NCBI RefSeq assembly: GCF_041080655.1
Contig: NZ_CP163525.1
Span: forward strand, 1,736,001 to 1,800,000
Length of the DNA: 64,000 bases
DNA from: Streptomyces sp. CG4
Lineage (GTDB): Bacteria > Actinomycetota > Actinomycetes > Streptomycetales > Streptomycetaceae
Direction of reading: 5' to 3'
The notes below the pieces were generated by a model. The model had not been told where the DNA came from. It ran no database searches and saw nothing but the letters and a program-made list of their open reading frames with translations. This document shows positions 27,038 through 35,665 of this stretch, piece after piece (position 1 is the first letter of the stretch; each line of letters starts with the position of its first letter). Both the position numbers and the translations under genes were made by a program.

Positions 27038-29422
27038 TCAGCCGTCCCACGTCCAGTCGGTCACCTCGGGCAGGTCCACGCCGTGTGCGCGGATCCAGCC
27101 GTGGTGGCGCTGTCGTACGTCCGCCATGTTCTGGCGTAGGGCCGCCGCGCGGACCGCGAGGCCGGGCACGCGGTCGATGACGTCCATGACCAGGCGGTAG
27201 CGGTCGAGGTCATTGCGGACGACCATGTCGAAGGGGGTGGTCGTGGTGCCGATCTCCTTGTAGCCGCGCACGTGCAGGTGGTGGTGACCGGTACGCCGGT
27301 AGGCCAGGCGGTGGATCAGCCACGGGTATCCGTGGTACGCGAAGATCACCGGCTGGTCGGCGGTGAAGAGTCCGTCGTACTCGAAGTCGCTCAACCCGTG
27401 CGGGTGTTCCTCGCTCGGCAGCATCCGGGCGATGTCCACGACGTTCACCACGCGCACCGCCAGCTCCGGCAGGTGCCGGCGCAGCAACTGGGCTGCGGCC
27501 AGCACCTCCTGGGTCGGTACGTCCCCCGCGCAGGCGAGGACGACGTCGGGCTCCCGCGAGCCGTCCTCGGTGCCGGCCCACTCCCAGATCCCGGCGCCAC
27601 GCGCACAGTGCACGTTCGCCTCCGCCATCGACAGCCAGTCGAAGCAGGGCTGTTTGCCCGCCACGATCACGTTGACGTAATCGCGGCTGCGCAGCGCATG
27701 GTCGGCCACCGAGAGCAGCGTGTTGGCGTCGGGCGGGAAGTAGACCCGGACGGCCTCGGGGCTCTTGTTGAGGATGTGGTCGACGAAGCCGGGGTCCTGG
27801 TGGGAGAAGCCGTTGTGGTCCTGACGCCACACGTGCGAGGTCAGCAGGTAGTTGAGGGAGGCGATGGGGGCACGCCAGGGCAGCCGGCGCGTGGTGCGCA
27901 GCCACTTGATGTGCTGGTTGACCATCGAGTCGACGATGTGCGCGAAGGCCTCGTAGCAGGAGAACAGCCCGTGCCGTCCGGTGAGGAGGTAGCCCTCCAG
28001 CCAGCCCTGACAGGTGTGTTCGGACAGGATCTCCATCACCCGGCCGTGCCGGTCGAGATGTTCGTCCACCTCGAGGGTTTCCGCCTGCCAGGCCTTGCCG
28101 CTGGCCGCGTAGACCGCCTGGAGCCGGTTGGAGGCGGTCTCGTCGGGGCCGACCAGGCGGAAGTCACGGCGGTCGGCGGTGGCGGCCATGACGTCCTGGA
28201 GCAGGTCGCCGAGGACACGAGTGGGTTCGTGCAGGGTGGCGCCGGGCTTGTCGACGGCGACGGCGTACCGCTCCAGCGGCGGCAGGGGCAGTTCACGCAG
28301 CAGCAGGCCGCCGTTGGCGTGCGGTGTCGCGCCCAGCCGACGGGCCCCTTCGGGAATGCAGGCCAGCACCTCGTCGCGCGGCGCGCCGTGCTCGTCGAAC
28401 AGCTCCTCGGGACGGTACGAGCGAAGCCACTGCTCCAGTTGCCGCAGGTGCTCGGGGTTGTCCCGCACGGCGGCCAGCGGCACCTGGTGGGAGCGCCAGG
28501 TGCCCTCCACGGGCAGGCCGTCGACCTCCGCGGGGCCGGTCCAGCCCTTCGGAGTGCGCAACACGATGACGGGCCAGCGGGGCCGATCGGTGACACCGTT
28601 CCGGCGCACGGCACGCTGAATTCCGGCGATGCGGTCCACGGCGGTGTCCATGGCCCGCGCCATCGCGCGGTGCACTTCGGCGGGGTCGTCGCCGGTGACG
28701 TGGATCGGATCGTGGCCGTAGCCGCGCAGCAACGCGTCCAGCTCTGCCTCGGGGAGCCGGGACAGCACCGTCGGGTTGGCGATCTTGTACCCGTTGAGGT
28801 GCAGGATCGGCAGCACCGCTCCGTCCTCGACCGGGTCGAGGAACTTGTTCGCATGCCAGGAAGCGGCCAGCGGTCCGGTCTCCGCCTCGCCGTCGCCGAT
28901 CACACAAGCCACCAGCAGGCCGGGGTTGTCCAGCGCGGCGCCGTAGGCGTGGGAGAGGGAGTAGCCGAGCTCGCCGCCTTCGTGGATCGAGCCGGGGGTC
29001 TCGGGCGCGACGTGGCTCGGCACCCCGCCGGGGAAGGAGAACTGCTTGAAGAGCCGAGCCATACCCGCCGCGTCCCGGGTGATGTCGGGGTACACCTGCG
29101 TGTACGAGCCCTCCAGCCAGGAGTTGGCGAGCACCGCCGGCCCGCCGTGGCCGGGCCCCCAGACGCACAACGCGTCCAGGCCACGGGCCTTCACCACCCG
29201 GTTGAAATGGGTGTACACGAGGTTGAGGCCCGGTGAAGTGCCCCAGTGGCCCAGCAGACGCGGTTTGATGTGCTCCGGGCGCAGTGGCTCGGTCAGCAGG
29301 GGGTTGGCCATGAGGTAGATCTGGCCGACGGAGAGGTAGTTCGCGGCGCGCCAGTGGGCGTCCAGCGCCCTCAGCTCGTCCTCGGTCGGCTGGGCAGGTG
29401 CCTGCCGCGTGTCGACGGACAT
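27038..29422 (-). CDS. xfp: Phosphoketolase (xylulose-5-phosphate/fructose-6-phosphate)
   Basis: The product is 794 residues from ATG 29422 with GGAATCC-type spacing after AAAGG. Thiamine diphosphate enzyme features are clear: [46 protein letters not shown]-like [13 protein letters not shown], and [16 protein letters not shown]. The length and signatures match XFP, which cleaves xylulose-5-P or fructose-6-P with phosphate to acetyl phosphate. It is cytoplasmic and supplies acetyl units. It lies outside the biosynthetic cluster, beyond a terminator. Confidence 0.92.
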   Translation of the reverse strand: MSVDTRQAPAQPTEDELRALDAHWRAANYLSVGQIYLMANPLLTEPLRPEHIKPRLLGHWGTSPGLNLVYTHFNRVVKARGLDALCVWGPGHGGPAVLANSWLEGSYTQVYPDITRDAAGMARLFKQFSFPGGVPSHVAPETPGSIHEGGELGYSLSHAYGAALDNPGLLVACVIGDGEAETGPLAASWHANKFLDPVEDGAVLPILHLNGYKIANPTVLSRLPEAELDALLRGYGHDPIHVTGDDPAEVHRAMARAMDTAVDRIAGIQRAVRRNGVTDRPRWPVIVLRTPKGWTGPAEVDGLPVEGTWRSHQVPLAAVRDNPEHLRQLEQWLRSYRPEELFDEHGAPRDEVLACIPEGARRLGATPHANGGLLLRELPLPPLERYAVAVDKPGATLHEPTRVLGDLLQDVMAATADRRDFRLVGPDETASNRLQAVYAASGKAWQAETLEVDEHLDRHGRVMEILSEHTCQGWLEGYLLTGRHGLFSCYEAFAHIVDSMVNQHIKWLRTTRRLPWRAPIASLNYLLTSHVWRQDHNGFSHQDPGFVDHILNKSPEAVRVYFPPDANTLLSVADHALRSRDYVNVIVAGKQPCFDWLSMAEANVHCARGAGIWEWAGTEDGSREPDVVLACAGDVPTQEVLAAAQLLRRHLPELAVRVVNVVDIARMLPSEEHPHGLSDFEYDGLFTADQPVIFAYHGYPWLIHRLAYRRTGHHHLHVRGYKEIGTTTTPFDMVVRNDLDRYRLVMDVIDRVPGLAVRAAALRQNMADVRQRHHGWIRAHGVDLPEVTDWTWDG

Positions 29423-29740
29423 CGGGATTCCTTTCGATGCCGGGGCGGTGGTCCGGTGGCGTACGTGCCGGTTCGCACGCCCCACCCTCCACCGCCCCGG
29501 CGGTCCCCCGACAGGGCCGTTCGGGTCACGCTTCTCAAGACGGCGGCGAGGTGGACGGTGGTGGCCCCGTCGCAGGGGGACCGCGACCGCCCGGCCGTCC
29601 GCTCTCGGAACAGCGGAGCAGCGGAGCATGATGTGCCCGCATCACAAGGCAATTGCCCCTCTCCGGCAACCGGCGATACACCCGGTCGTCACACAAGGCC
29701 AGCAGGGTGACATGTCCATGTACACATCTTGGAGGGTTCC
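29423..29740. other. Divergent intergenic region between phosphoketolase and secreted ribonuclease
   Basis: About 318 bases upstream of both genes. A GGAGGG ribosome site at 29731-29736 serves the ribonuclease. The segment at 29,635-29,730 is less GC-rich and probably carries promoters. No coding region was recognised. Confidence 0.4.
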
Positions 29741-30160
29741 TTGCTGACTCTGCGACGTCCCCAGCTGTCCTGGGCCAAGCGGTTCGCGGTGCTGTTCGCC
29801 GCCATCGCGTCCGTGCTCAGTGTGTCCGCCGTCAACAGTCCTGCCGCGAATGCGGCGGTCTACAGCTCCTGCAACATCGACGGATGTTCCGACGCGGCCT
29901 CGGCCAACTCGACCTGGTCCGACCTCGGCTACCCGACCACACGGGGCTGGGTCGACTGGCCCGACGGCCAGTGCAGCTACGCGGGCGGCGAGTTCTACAA
30001 CAACGACGGCGAGTTGCCTTCCGGTGACACCTTCTACGAGTACGACGTCTACCCGCGCGCCTGCGGCGCCCATCGGGACGCCTACCGGATCGTCGTCGAC
30101 TCCAACACCGGCGCGGTCTGGTACTCGCCCAACCACTACACCGACTTCTACCAGCTCTGA
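29741..30160 (+). CDS. Secreted guanyl-specific ribonuclease (RNase Sa/barnase-like)
   Basis: The TTG at 29741, 4 bases after GGAGGG, gives 139 residues. A signal peptide (FAVLFAAIASVLSVSAVNSPAANA) precedes the mature enzyme. The microbial ribonuclease pattern is visible: GGEFYNNDGELP, FYEYDVYPR with the catalytic Glu, AYRIVVDSNTG with the catalytic Arg, and SPNHYTDFYQL with the catalytic His. It degrades extracellular RNA at G residues. No barstar-like inhibitor gene was seen nearby, consistent with export. A strong terminator follows. Confidence 0.85.
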   Translation: MLTLRRPQLSWAKRFAVLFAAIASVLSVSAVNSPAANAAVYSSCNIDGCSDAASANSTWSDLGYPTTRGWVDWPDGQCSYAGGEFYNNDGELPSGDTFYEYDVYPRACGAHRDAYRIVVDSNTGAVWYSPNHYTDFYQL

Positions 30161-30186
30161 CGCTCCAGCGGGCTGATGTCCCATCA

Positions 30187-30213
30187 GGGGCGGTCTTCCT
30201 GAGAGACCGCCCC
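30187..30213 (+). terminator. Terminator hairpin after the ribonuclease gene
   Basis: A perfect 10-base stem (GGGGCGGTCT / AGACCGCCCC) with a 7-base loop starts 26 bases after the stop codon. It also sits before the 3' end of the convergent ketosynthase remnant. Confidence 0.8.
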
Positions 30214-30265
30214 TCGATCGGAGGAGAAGCCCTCGTCGCCGGCCACGGGGCGTCGTCCTGTTCGG

Positions 30266-30543
30266 TCAGAAGGGGCGGAAGACAAGGACGGCGTTCTGTC
30301 GTCCGAAGCCGACCGAGTTGCTCAGCGCCAGCCGGGTGCGGTGCGGTCGGGGGCGGCCGGAGACCAACTGGAGACCCCAATCGTGCTCAGCGCGGCGGAA
30401 GTTGGCGATGGGAGGAACCGTTCCCTGGGTGATGGCCAGGACCGTCAGCGCCGCTTCGATCGCACCGGCCGCCCCCGTGGTGTGGCCCAGTACGCCCTTG
30501 GCCGCGGTGATCAGGGGCCGGCCGCCGAACAGCCGGACGCATC
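30266..30543 (-). pseudogene. C-terminal remnant of a beta-ketoacyl synthase (KAS II type)
   Basis: The minus-strand frame ending at TGA 30268-30266 encodes the last 90 or so residues of a ketosynthase: LITAAKGVLGHTTGAAGAIEAAL with the catalytic His in GHTTGAAG, TVPPIANF and LALSNSVGFGRQNAVLVF. An in-frame stop lies just upstream near 30543 and no start is available. The N-terminal three quarters, including the active-site Cys, are absent. It marks a deletion or rearrangement end. Confidence 0.75.
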
Positions 30544-31059
30544 CTCAGGGTGCTGCGTCGCCGCCACCCACGGCTTCGGGGCCAACGTCACGGAAGTAGG
30601 GGTCCGTGACGTCCCGGCACTGCACTGCCTGCGCCCGGAAGACATCGACGCCGCCACGATCACGGTGCTCGACACGACAGCCGACGGCCGGGTCCGCCGG
30701 GAGGTGGGCCAGGCGCTGGACCGCCTGGGACCCACAAGCCACGCCCGGCGCCAGGTCCGCACCCCGGTGGAACCGCCGCACTCCATGCCAGGGGCCACGG
30801 AAGACACAGGCCCCGAGCGGAGACCATGCTGAGTCCGAGGCGGTTCATCGCCGGCATAGGGGAGGGTCGTGCTGGCCGTCCTCGCCGCCCGGCGCACCAG
30901 TGCGCCGCTTCCCGAGCGGCGCGTCCCGTGTCTCTTCGGCCCCCGCCACGGCTCGTCGGGCAGTGAGGTGAGCGGGTGCCCACCGGGCGGGGTGCCGCGG
31001 ATGGTGCCGGCCTGCGCCGAAGACACGCTGCGGGCCGAACCGGTGCCCCTGGTGGCAGT
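30544..31059. other. Gene-poor stretch with a possible unrecognised gene fragment
   Basis: On the plus strand, 30550-30832 reads with good codon bias (VTEVGVRDVPALHCL, ITVLDTTADGRVRREVGQAL) but has no start of its own and no recognised family. It abuts the ketosynthase remnant, so it may be another gene fragment fused at the same junction. From 30833 to the kinase stop nothing convincing was seen. Confidence 0.25.
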
Positions 31060-32538
31060 TCAGTCGAGCCGACGCGCAGGCGGCCGTGCCTGGGGCGCCG
31101 CGCTGACGGGCTGTCCCGCCGGTGCCGCCCGCCTCGTGCCACCCCGGCGCCGTACAAGTGCCGGGGTCTCCCACAACAGGGTGGCGACGGTCATCAGGGA
31201 CAGCAGCAGGTAGAAGACGAAAAGCTTGCGCAGGTCGTCGAGGACGTACCAGACCGACGCGGTGGCACAGAACCAGAAGGCGACCAGTGAGCCGGCGCCG
31301 CCCTCCTTGCTGCGTGCCGCGCCGACAAGGCAGCAGGCGGCCGTCAGCGCCAGCAGCGCGGCTATCCCGACGTACGAATGCGCCCACCCGTCATTGGCGC
31401 GCCGCAGTTCCGAGTTGACCGCCACGGCCTCCGCCACCGGCCCCCAGCCCACTACGCACGACAGGCGTCTCGACCACGGCAGTGTCACCAGCCCCAACAG
31501 GCCTGCCGCGGTGGCAACCCGGCCGAAGTGGGCTGTGTCCACAACGTGACCACGTGCGCACAGCAGCGACAGCAGACACCCCAGCAGGGCCAGGACGCTG
31601 TCGACCGTGGGGCGCAACACGAACCTGTGCTGAAGCGCCGTTCGCATGCCGGAGCGCGTCGCCGGAGGGAGGGGGGCGGGAGCCTGGGCCGTCGGCATGG
31701 CGGACTGGGTCAGGGCATCGGCGAGGGCAGCGCCCATCTGCCGCGCGTCAGCAAACCGTTCCTTCGGATCCTTGCTCAGAGCACACTGAATCACCGCCTC
31801 CACCGCCTGCGGCACTTGCGGGCGGAGCCGGGAGACCGGCTCCGGTTCGGCGAACAGGTGCTGATGCATGACGGCGAACGGTGATTCACCGCGGAACGGC
31901 GGCTGTCCGGTCAGAAGTTCGTGCAGCAGACACCCCATGGCGTACAGATCGGCCCGGTGGTCGATCTCCGCCCCGCTGATCTGCTCGGGCGAGAGGTAGG
32001 CGGGGGTGCCTATGGCGGCGCCGCTGCCGGTGATGCGGGTGGCCGTCTCGGTGAAGGCTTTGGCGATGCCGAAGTCGAGGACCTTCACGGTGCCGAGGCC
32101 GGTGCGCATGATGTTCGAGGGCTTGACGTCCCTGTGCACGATTCCGCGTTCGTGACTGTGCTGCAGCGCGTCCAGCACGGCACATGCCGTCGTGATCGCG
32201 TCGGCGACGGGCAGTGGGCCATCGCGCAGGGCCTCGGCGAGGGTCGAGCCCGGCACGTATTCCATCACCAGGTAGGGCCGGGGGCCGTCGGCGTCGGGCT
32301 CCTCCCCGACATCATGAATGGTGGCCACGGCGGGGTGGTTGAGCGCGGCCGCCGCATGTGCCTCACGCCGGAAGCGGGCTCGTGACTGTGGATCGTGGGC
32401 CAATGCCGAGGAGAGCAGCTTGACTGCGACAGGGCGACGCAGCTGCCGGTCCACCCCTCGATGGACCGTTCCCATACCGCCCTGCCCGAGCCTCTCCACC
32501 AGCTCGTACCGGCCACCGAGGACCTTGTCCCGCCCCAC
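31060..32538 (-). CDS. Membrane-bound serine/threonine protein kinase
   Basis: The GTG start gives 492 residues. The kinase domain (about residues 10-270) has the Gly loop LGQGGMGTVHRG, the ATP lysine in VAVKLL, HRDVKPSN, DFGIAKA and TPAYLSPEQ, so it should be active. A Pro/Ala linker follows and then about five hydrophobic segments (for example LALLGCLLSLL, SYVGIAALLALTAACCL, FVFYLLLSLMTVATLLW), making the C-terminal half a membrane domain rather than PASTA repeats. The signal it senses is unknown. Confidence 0.88.
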   Translation of the reverse strand: MGRDKVLGGRYELVERLGQGGMGTVHRGVDRQLRRPVAVKLLSSALAHDPQSRARFRREAHAAAALNHPAVATIHDVGEEPDADGPRPYLVMEYVPGSTLAEALRDGPLPVADAITTACAVLDALQHSHERGIVHRDVKPSNIMRTGLGTVKVLDFGIAKAFTETATRITGSGAAIGTPAYLSPEQISGAEIDHRADLYAMGCLLHELLTGQPPFRGESPFAVMHQHLFAEPEPVSRLRPQVPQAVEAVIQCALSKDPKERFADARQMGAALADALTQSAMPTAQAPAPLPPATRSGMRTALQHRFVLRPTVDSVLALLGCLLSLLCARGHVVDTAHFGRVATAAGLLGLVTLPWSRRLSCVVGWGPVAEAVAVNSELRRANDGWAHSYVGIAALLALTAACCLVGAARSKEGGAGSLVAFWFCATASVWYVLDDLRKLFVFYLLLSLMTVATLLWETPALVRRRGGTRRAAPAGQPVSAAPQARPPARRLD

Positions 32539-32689
32539 TCACGCCTCCCCGTTCACCAGAAACCCGACGAAGCTTACGGCTTCCGCGATCCGAGGGCAGT
32601 GGGGTGGTGGCGGAGGCGTCCGAGGGCAACGGCGACCCGAAGCAGATGCTGGTCCTCGTCCCAGCACGTGTCCTGATCCAGGCACCCGG

Positions 32690-32775
32690 TACCTCGGTTC
32701 CGATGGCGGGCACGATGAGCACGGACCGCCGGTCGGCCAGGCGTTCGAGCGCCTCCCGTACGGGGGCGCCCCCGC
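32690..32775 (-). pseudogene. Remnant of a GntR-type helix-turn-helix domain
   Basis: The minus strand here encodes GAPVREALERLADRR followed by SVLIVPAIGTEV, which matches the recognition-helix and wing part of GntR/FadR regulators (PVREALxxLxxxGLV, then a PxxGxxV wing). No upstream helix or downstream effector domain is present in frame. It sits directly at the 3' end of the aldehyde dehydrogenase gene and is probably a leftover of a lost regulator. Confidence 0.45.
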
Positions 32776-34245
32776 TCAGATCGGGAAGTGGGCGTGCCCG
32801 CGGGCCTGGGCCGTGACCCAGCGGATGTCGGTGAACGCCTCGACGCCGGCCTGGCCGCCGAAGCGGCCGTAGCCGGAGTCCTTCACCCCGCCGAACGGGG
32901 CCTGGGGCTCGTCGGCGATCGACTGGTCGTTGATGTGGACGATCCCGGTGCGCAGCCGGGAGGCGACCTCAAGACCTGCGCGGAGGTCCTCGGTGATGAC
33001 ACCGGCGGTCAGCCCGTAAGGGGTGTCGTTGGCGAGGGCAACCGCTTCGTCGGCGCTGTCGACCACGTGCACCACGATCACCGGGCCGAAGGTCTCGTCG
33101 TAGTAGATCTTCATGTCCTTGGTGACGCCGGTGAGCACCACCGGGCGGATCAGAGTGTCCGGCCCCTCGGGCCGGCCGGTGCCCGCGGCGAGGGTCGCTC
33201 CCCCGGCGAGGGCGTCCTCGACAAGTGCGGTGATGCGCCGCGCCGCACGGGAGTTGACGACGGGCCCGACGGCGGTGGCGGAACGGGAAGGGTCGCCGCA
33301 GTTCAGCCGCGTCGCCCGGGCGGCGAACTTCGCGGTGAACTCCTCGGCGAGCGAGCGATGGACGATGACCCGGTCCAGACACATGCAGATCTGGCCGGAG
33401 TTCATGAAGGAGCCGAAGACGGCCGCGTCCACGGCGTAGTCGACGTCCGCATCCTCCAGGACCACCAGGGCGTTCTTGCCGCCGAGTTCGAGGACTGCGG
33501 GCTTGAGGTGCTGGGCGGCCTGGACTCCGATGGCCCGGCCCACCTCGGTCGAGCCGGTGAAGTTGACTATGCGCACCCGCGGGTCCGCGATGAGCGCGCC
33601 GACTACGTCGGCGGCGTCCGCCCGGTCGTTGGTGACGACGTTGAGCACGCCCGCGGGCAGTCCGGCCTCGTGCAGGACGTCGGCGATGAGCAGGCCGCAG
33701 GCGATCGGGGCGTCCTCGCTGGGCTTCATCACGACGGTGTTGCCGACGGCGAGCGGCAGCGCGACCGCGCGCACGCCGAGGATCACGGGTGCGTTCCACG
33801 GTGAGATGGCGGCGACGACGCCCTTGGGGACACGTGTCTGGGCGGAGATGACTCCGTCGGCGTCGGTCGCGAGCAACTGGCCGGTGGGCCGGCTGACGGC
33901 GGCGGCCGCTTCCAGCAGGATGTCGGCGGCGAGCCGGGCGTTGAAGGCCGCCCATGGGGCGGTGCCGCCGACTTCACCGGCCATGATCTGCACGATGTCG
34001 TCACTGCGGTCGGCCATCAGCCGGGCCGCCTCGAGGAAGATCTGCCGACGGGTGGCGGGCTTGGTGGCCGCCCACTGCGCGTAGGCGGCGTCGGCGGCGT
34101 CCACCGCCCGGGTCACGTCCTGGACGGTTGCGGCGGCGACCTCGGCGTAGACCGCTCCGGTCCAGGGATTGGTGTCGGGGGTGGTGCGGGCGGAAGAGGC
34201 GGGAACCTCGCGGCCATTGATGATCAGGCCTCGGGTGACGGACAC
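32776..34245 (-). CDS. Aldehyde dehydrogenase (benzaldehyde/vanillin dehydrogenase-like)
   Basis: The GTG start 34245 follows GGAG and gives 489 residues. The family motifs are complete: ISPWNAPVILGVRA, KPSEDAP, NFTGSTEVG, the general-base Glu in LELGGKN, and the catalytic Cys in NSGQICMC. It oxidises an aldehyde to an acid with NAD(P). The closest feel is to aromatic aldehyde dehydrogenases. A degraded paralogue lies at 48121-49566, and tandem IclR regulators lie near both. The upstream region consists of tandem repeats. Confidence 0.87.
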   Translation of the reverse strand: MSVTRGLIINGREVPASSARTTPDTNPWTGAVYAEVAAATVQDVTRAVDAADAAYAQWAATKPATRRQIFLEAARLMADRSDDIVQIMAGEVGGTAPWAAFNARLAADILLEAAAAVSRPTGQLLATDADGVISAQTRVPKGVVAAISPWNAPVILGVRAVALPLAVGNTVVMKPSEDAPIACGLLIADVLHEAGLPAGVLNVVTNDRADAADVVGALIADPRVRIVNFTGSTEVGRAIGVQAAQHLKPAVLELGGKNALVVLEDADVDYAVDAAVFGSFMNSGQICMCLDRVIVHRSLAEEFTAKFAARATRLNCGDPSRSATAVGPVVNSRAARRITALVEDALAGGATLAAGTGRPEGPDTLIRPVVLTGVTKDMKIYYDETFGPVIVVHVVDSADEAVALANDTPYGLTAGVITEDLRAGLEVASRLRTGIVHINDQSIADEPQAPFGGVKDSGYGRFGGQAGVEAFTDIRWVTAQARGHAHFPI

Positions 34246-34330
34246 GGGCTGCTCCGGTTCGGGTAGGTCGGACGGTCGAGCGGTCGGGTGGCTGATCGGT
34301 TGGGTGGTTGATCGGTTGGGTGGTCTGGTG

Positions 34331-34725
34331 GGTCGGCTGGGCGAGAGCCGGGCCGCCGGATGTGAAAGAGGTCGGTCGGGTCGGGGCCGGTCGGGCGGTC
34401 GGGCGGTCGGGCGGTCGGGCGGTCGGCTGGTCTTGCGGGTCGGCTGAGCGAGAGCCAAGCCGCCGCATGCGAAAGAGGTCGGTCGGGTCGGGGCCGATCA
34501 GACGGTCGGTCGGCTGGCTGGTCTGGCCGGTCGGCTGGGCGAGAGCCAGGCCGCCGGACGCGAAAGAGGTCAGTCGGATCGGAGCCGGACAGGCGGTCGG
34601 CCGGTCGGCTGGTCTGACGAGTCGACTGGGCGAGAGCCGAGCTGCCGGACGTAAAAGAAATCGGTCAGGTCGGGGCCGGTCAGACGGTTGATCAGTTGGC
34701 TGGTCGGGCGGGTCGGGGCCGGGTG
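34331..34725. repeat. Imperfect tandem repeat block (units about 90-107 bases) between aldehyde dehydrogenase and aquaporin genes
   Basis: The core GGTCGGCTGGGCGAGAGCC recurs at 34331, 34438, 34529 and, slightly changed, 34619. Each is followed by a GCCGCCGGAxG-TGAAAGAGGTC-like element and a GGTCGG-rich spacer. Within 34390-34430 an 8-base GCGGTCGG microrepeat is stacked about five times. The block fills the 490-base gap, carries no credible gene and lies upstream of the aldehyde dehydrogenase start. Confidence 0.8.
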
Positions 34726-34736
34726 GGCGGAGGGTG

Positions 34737-35477
34737 TCAGGTCGTGGCCGGGCGGGCGGTGGCCGGGCCGCTGGTCCGCAGGGCGCGGTGGGACAGGCCC
34801 GCGAGGAGACCGGCGAGGAGGGGCGAGAGCAGGTAGATCCACAGGTGCGCGTACTGGCCGGACAGCAGTGCGGGGCCGAAGGCGCGGGCCGGGTTGATGT
34901 TCGCGCCGGTGACCGTGCCGAGCGAGGCGATGACGAGGCCCACTCCCAGCGCGATGACGGCGGGGATCAGTGCGTGCAGCCGGGGGCTGCCCATCACCAC
35001 GGCGACGGCCGCGAGGACGGCCGTGAGTGCGGCGGTCTCGATGAGGAACAGCGCCGTCGTACCGAGTCCGGGGGCTGGAGCGACCGCGGCGTAGTGCATC
35101 CGGCCGACGGGGGCTCCCCACACCAGACGGGCGAGGGCGGGACCGCTGACGGAGCCGGCCAGTTGGGCGGCGATGTAGGGCACGACGGCGCGGGCCGGGA
35201 AGAGGCCGTCCGCCCAGAGGAAGACGGTGACGGCGGGGTTGAAGTGGCCGCCGGAGGCGCGGCCGGTCGGGGCGTACATGAGTGCGGCGAGCAGCACGGC
35301 CACCACGGCTCCGGCCGTGCCGAGCATGAGGTGGGGGTCTTTGATCGCCAGGCGCGAGTCCGGCAGGGCGAGCACGCGGGCCAGGCTGACCACGCCGAAG
35401 AAGAGCACGGTGGTCGACAGGAACTCGTAGCCGGAGTGGCGGGCGAGGTCCACCCGGCTACGGGAGGAAGAACTCAT
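34737..35477 (-). CDS. MIP-family channel (aquaporin/glycerol facilitator-like)
   Basis: The 246-residue protein has six predicted membrane helices and the two NPA boxes, HFNPAVTVF and NINPARAFGP, with the conserved Arg after the second. This spacing matches AqpZ-like water channels more than GlpF. Start ATG is at 35477. It is divergent from the tandem IclR regulator. Its 3' end is next to the tandem-repeat block. Confidence 0.85.
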   Translation of the reverse strand: MSSSSRSRVDLARHSGYEFLSTTVLFFGVVSLARVLALPDSRLAIKDPHLMLGTAGAVVAVLLAALMYAPTGRASGGHFNPAVTVFLWADGLFPARAVVPYIAAQLAGSVSGPALARLVWGAPVGRMHYAAVAPAPGLGTTALFLIETAALTAVLAAVAVVMGSPRLHALIPAVIALGVGLVIASLGTVTGANINPARAFGPALLSGQYAHLWIYLLSPLLAGLLAGLSHRALRTSGPATARPATT

Positions 35478-35548
35478 GGCTGTCCTCGGGAGTTGGGGCC
35501 GAGCCGGCGGATGCGCTCACGACCAGGCGTCCGGTTTTTTCTCTGAAT

Positions 35549-35634
35549 GAACTTTCGTTCGTTGAGCGTGAGGCTTGAGTCTGCGATGTCTGTGCGGCCC
35601 TGTCAACGCTCGGTAGCGTTCTCCTGCGAGAACG
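35549..35634. promoter_or_regulatory. Two inverted repeats in the aquaporin-IclR divergent region
   Basis: GAACTTTCGTTC (35549-35560, imperfect centre) and GTTCTC-CTGC-GAGAAC (35619-35634, perfect arms) lie in the 188-base gap. The second is 31 bases before the IclR start and could be an autoregulatory site. Its half-sites equal, in reverse order, those of the GAGAAC-N4-GTTCTC palindromes elsewhere in the window. Confidence 0.45.
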
Positions 35635-35665
35635 ATCAGTACGAGAAACGGGAGCGGCGCCGGCG

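Noticed and set aside
34331..34725. Possible CRISPR array
   Set aside because: Units are long and imperfect, the intervals are not unique spacers but further repeats, and no cas genes are present.
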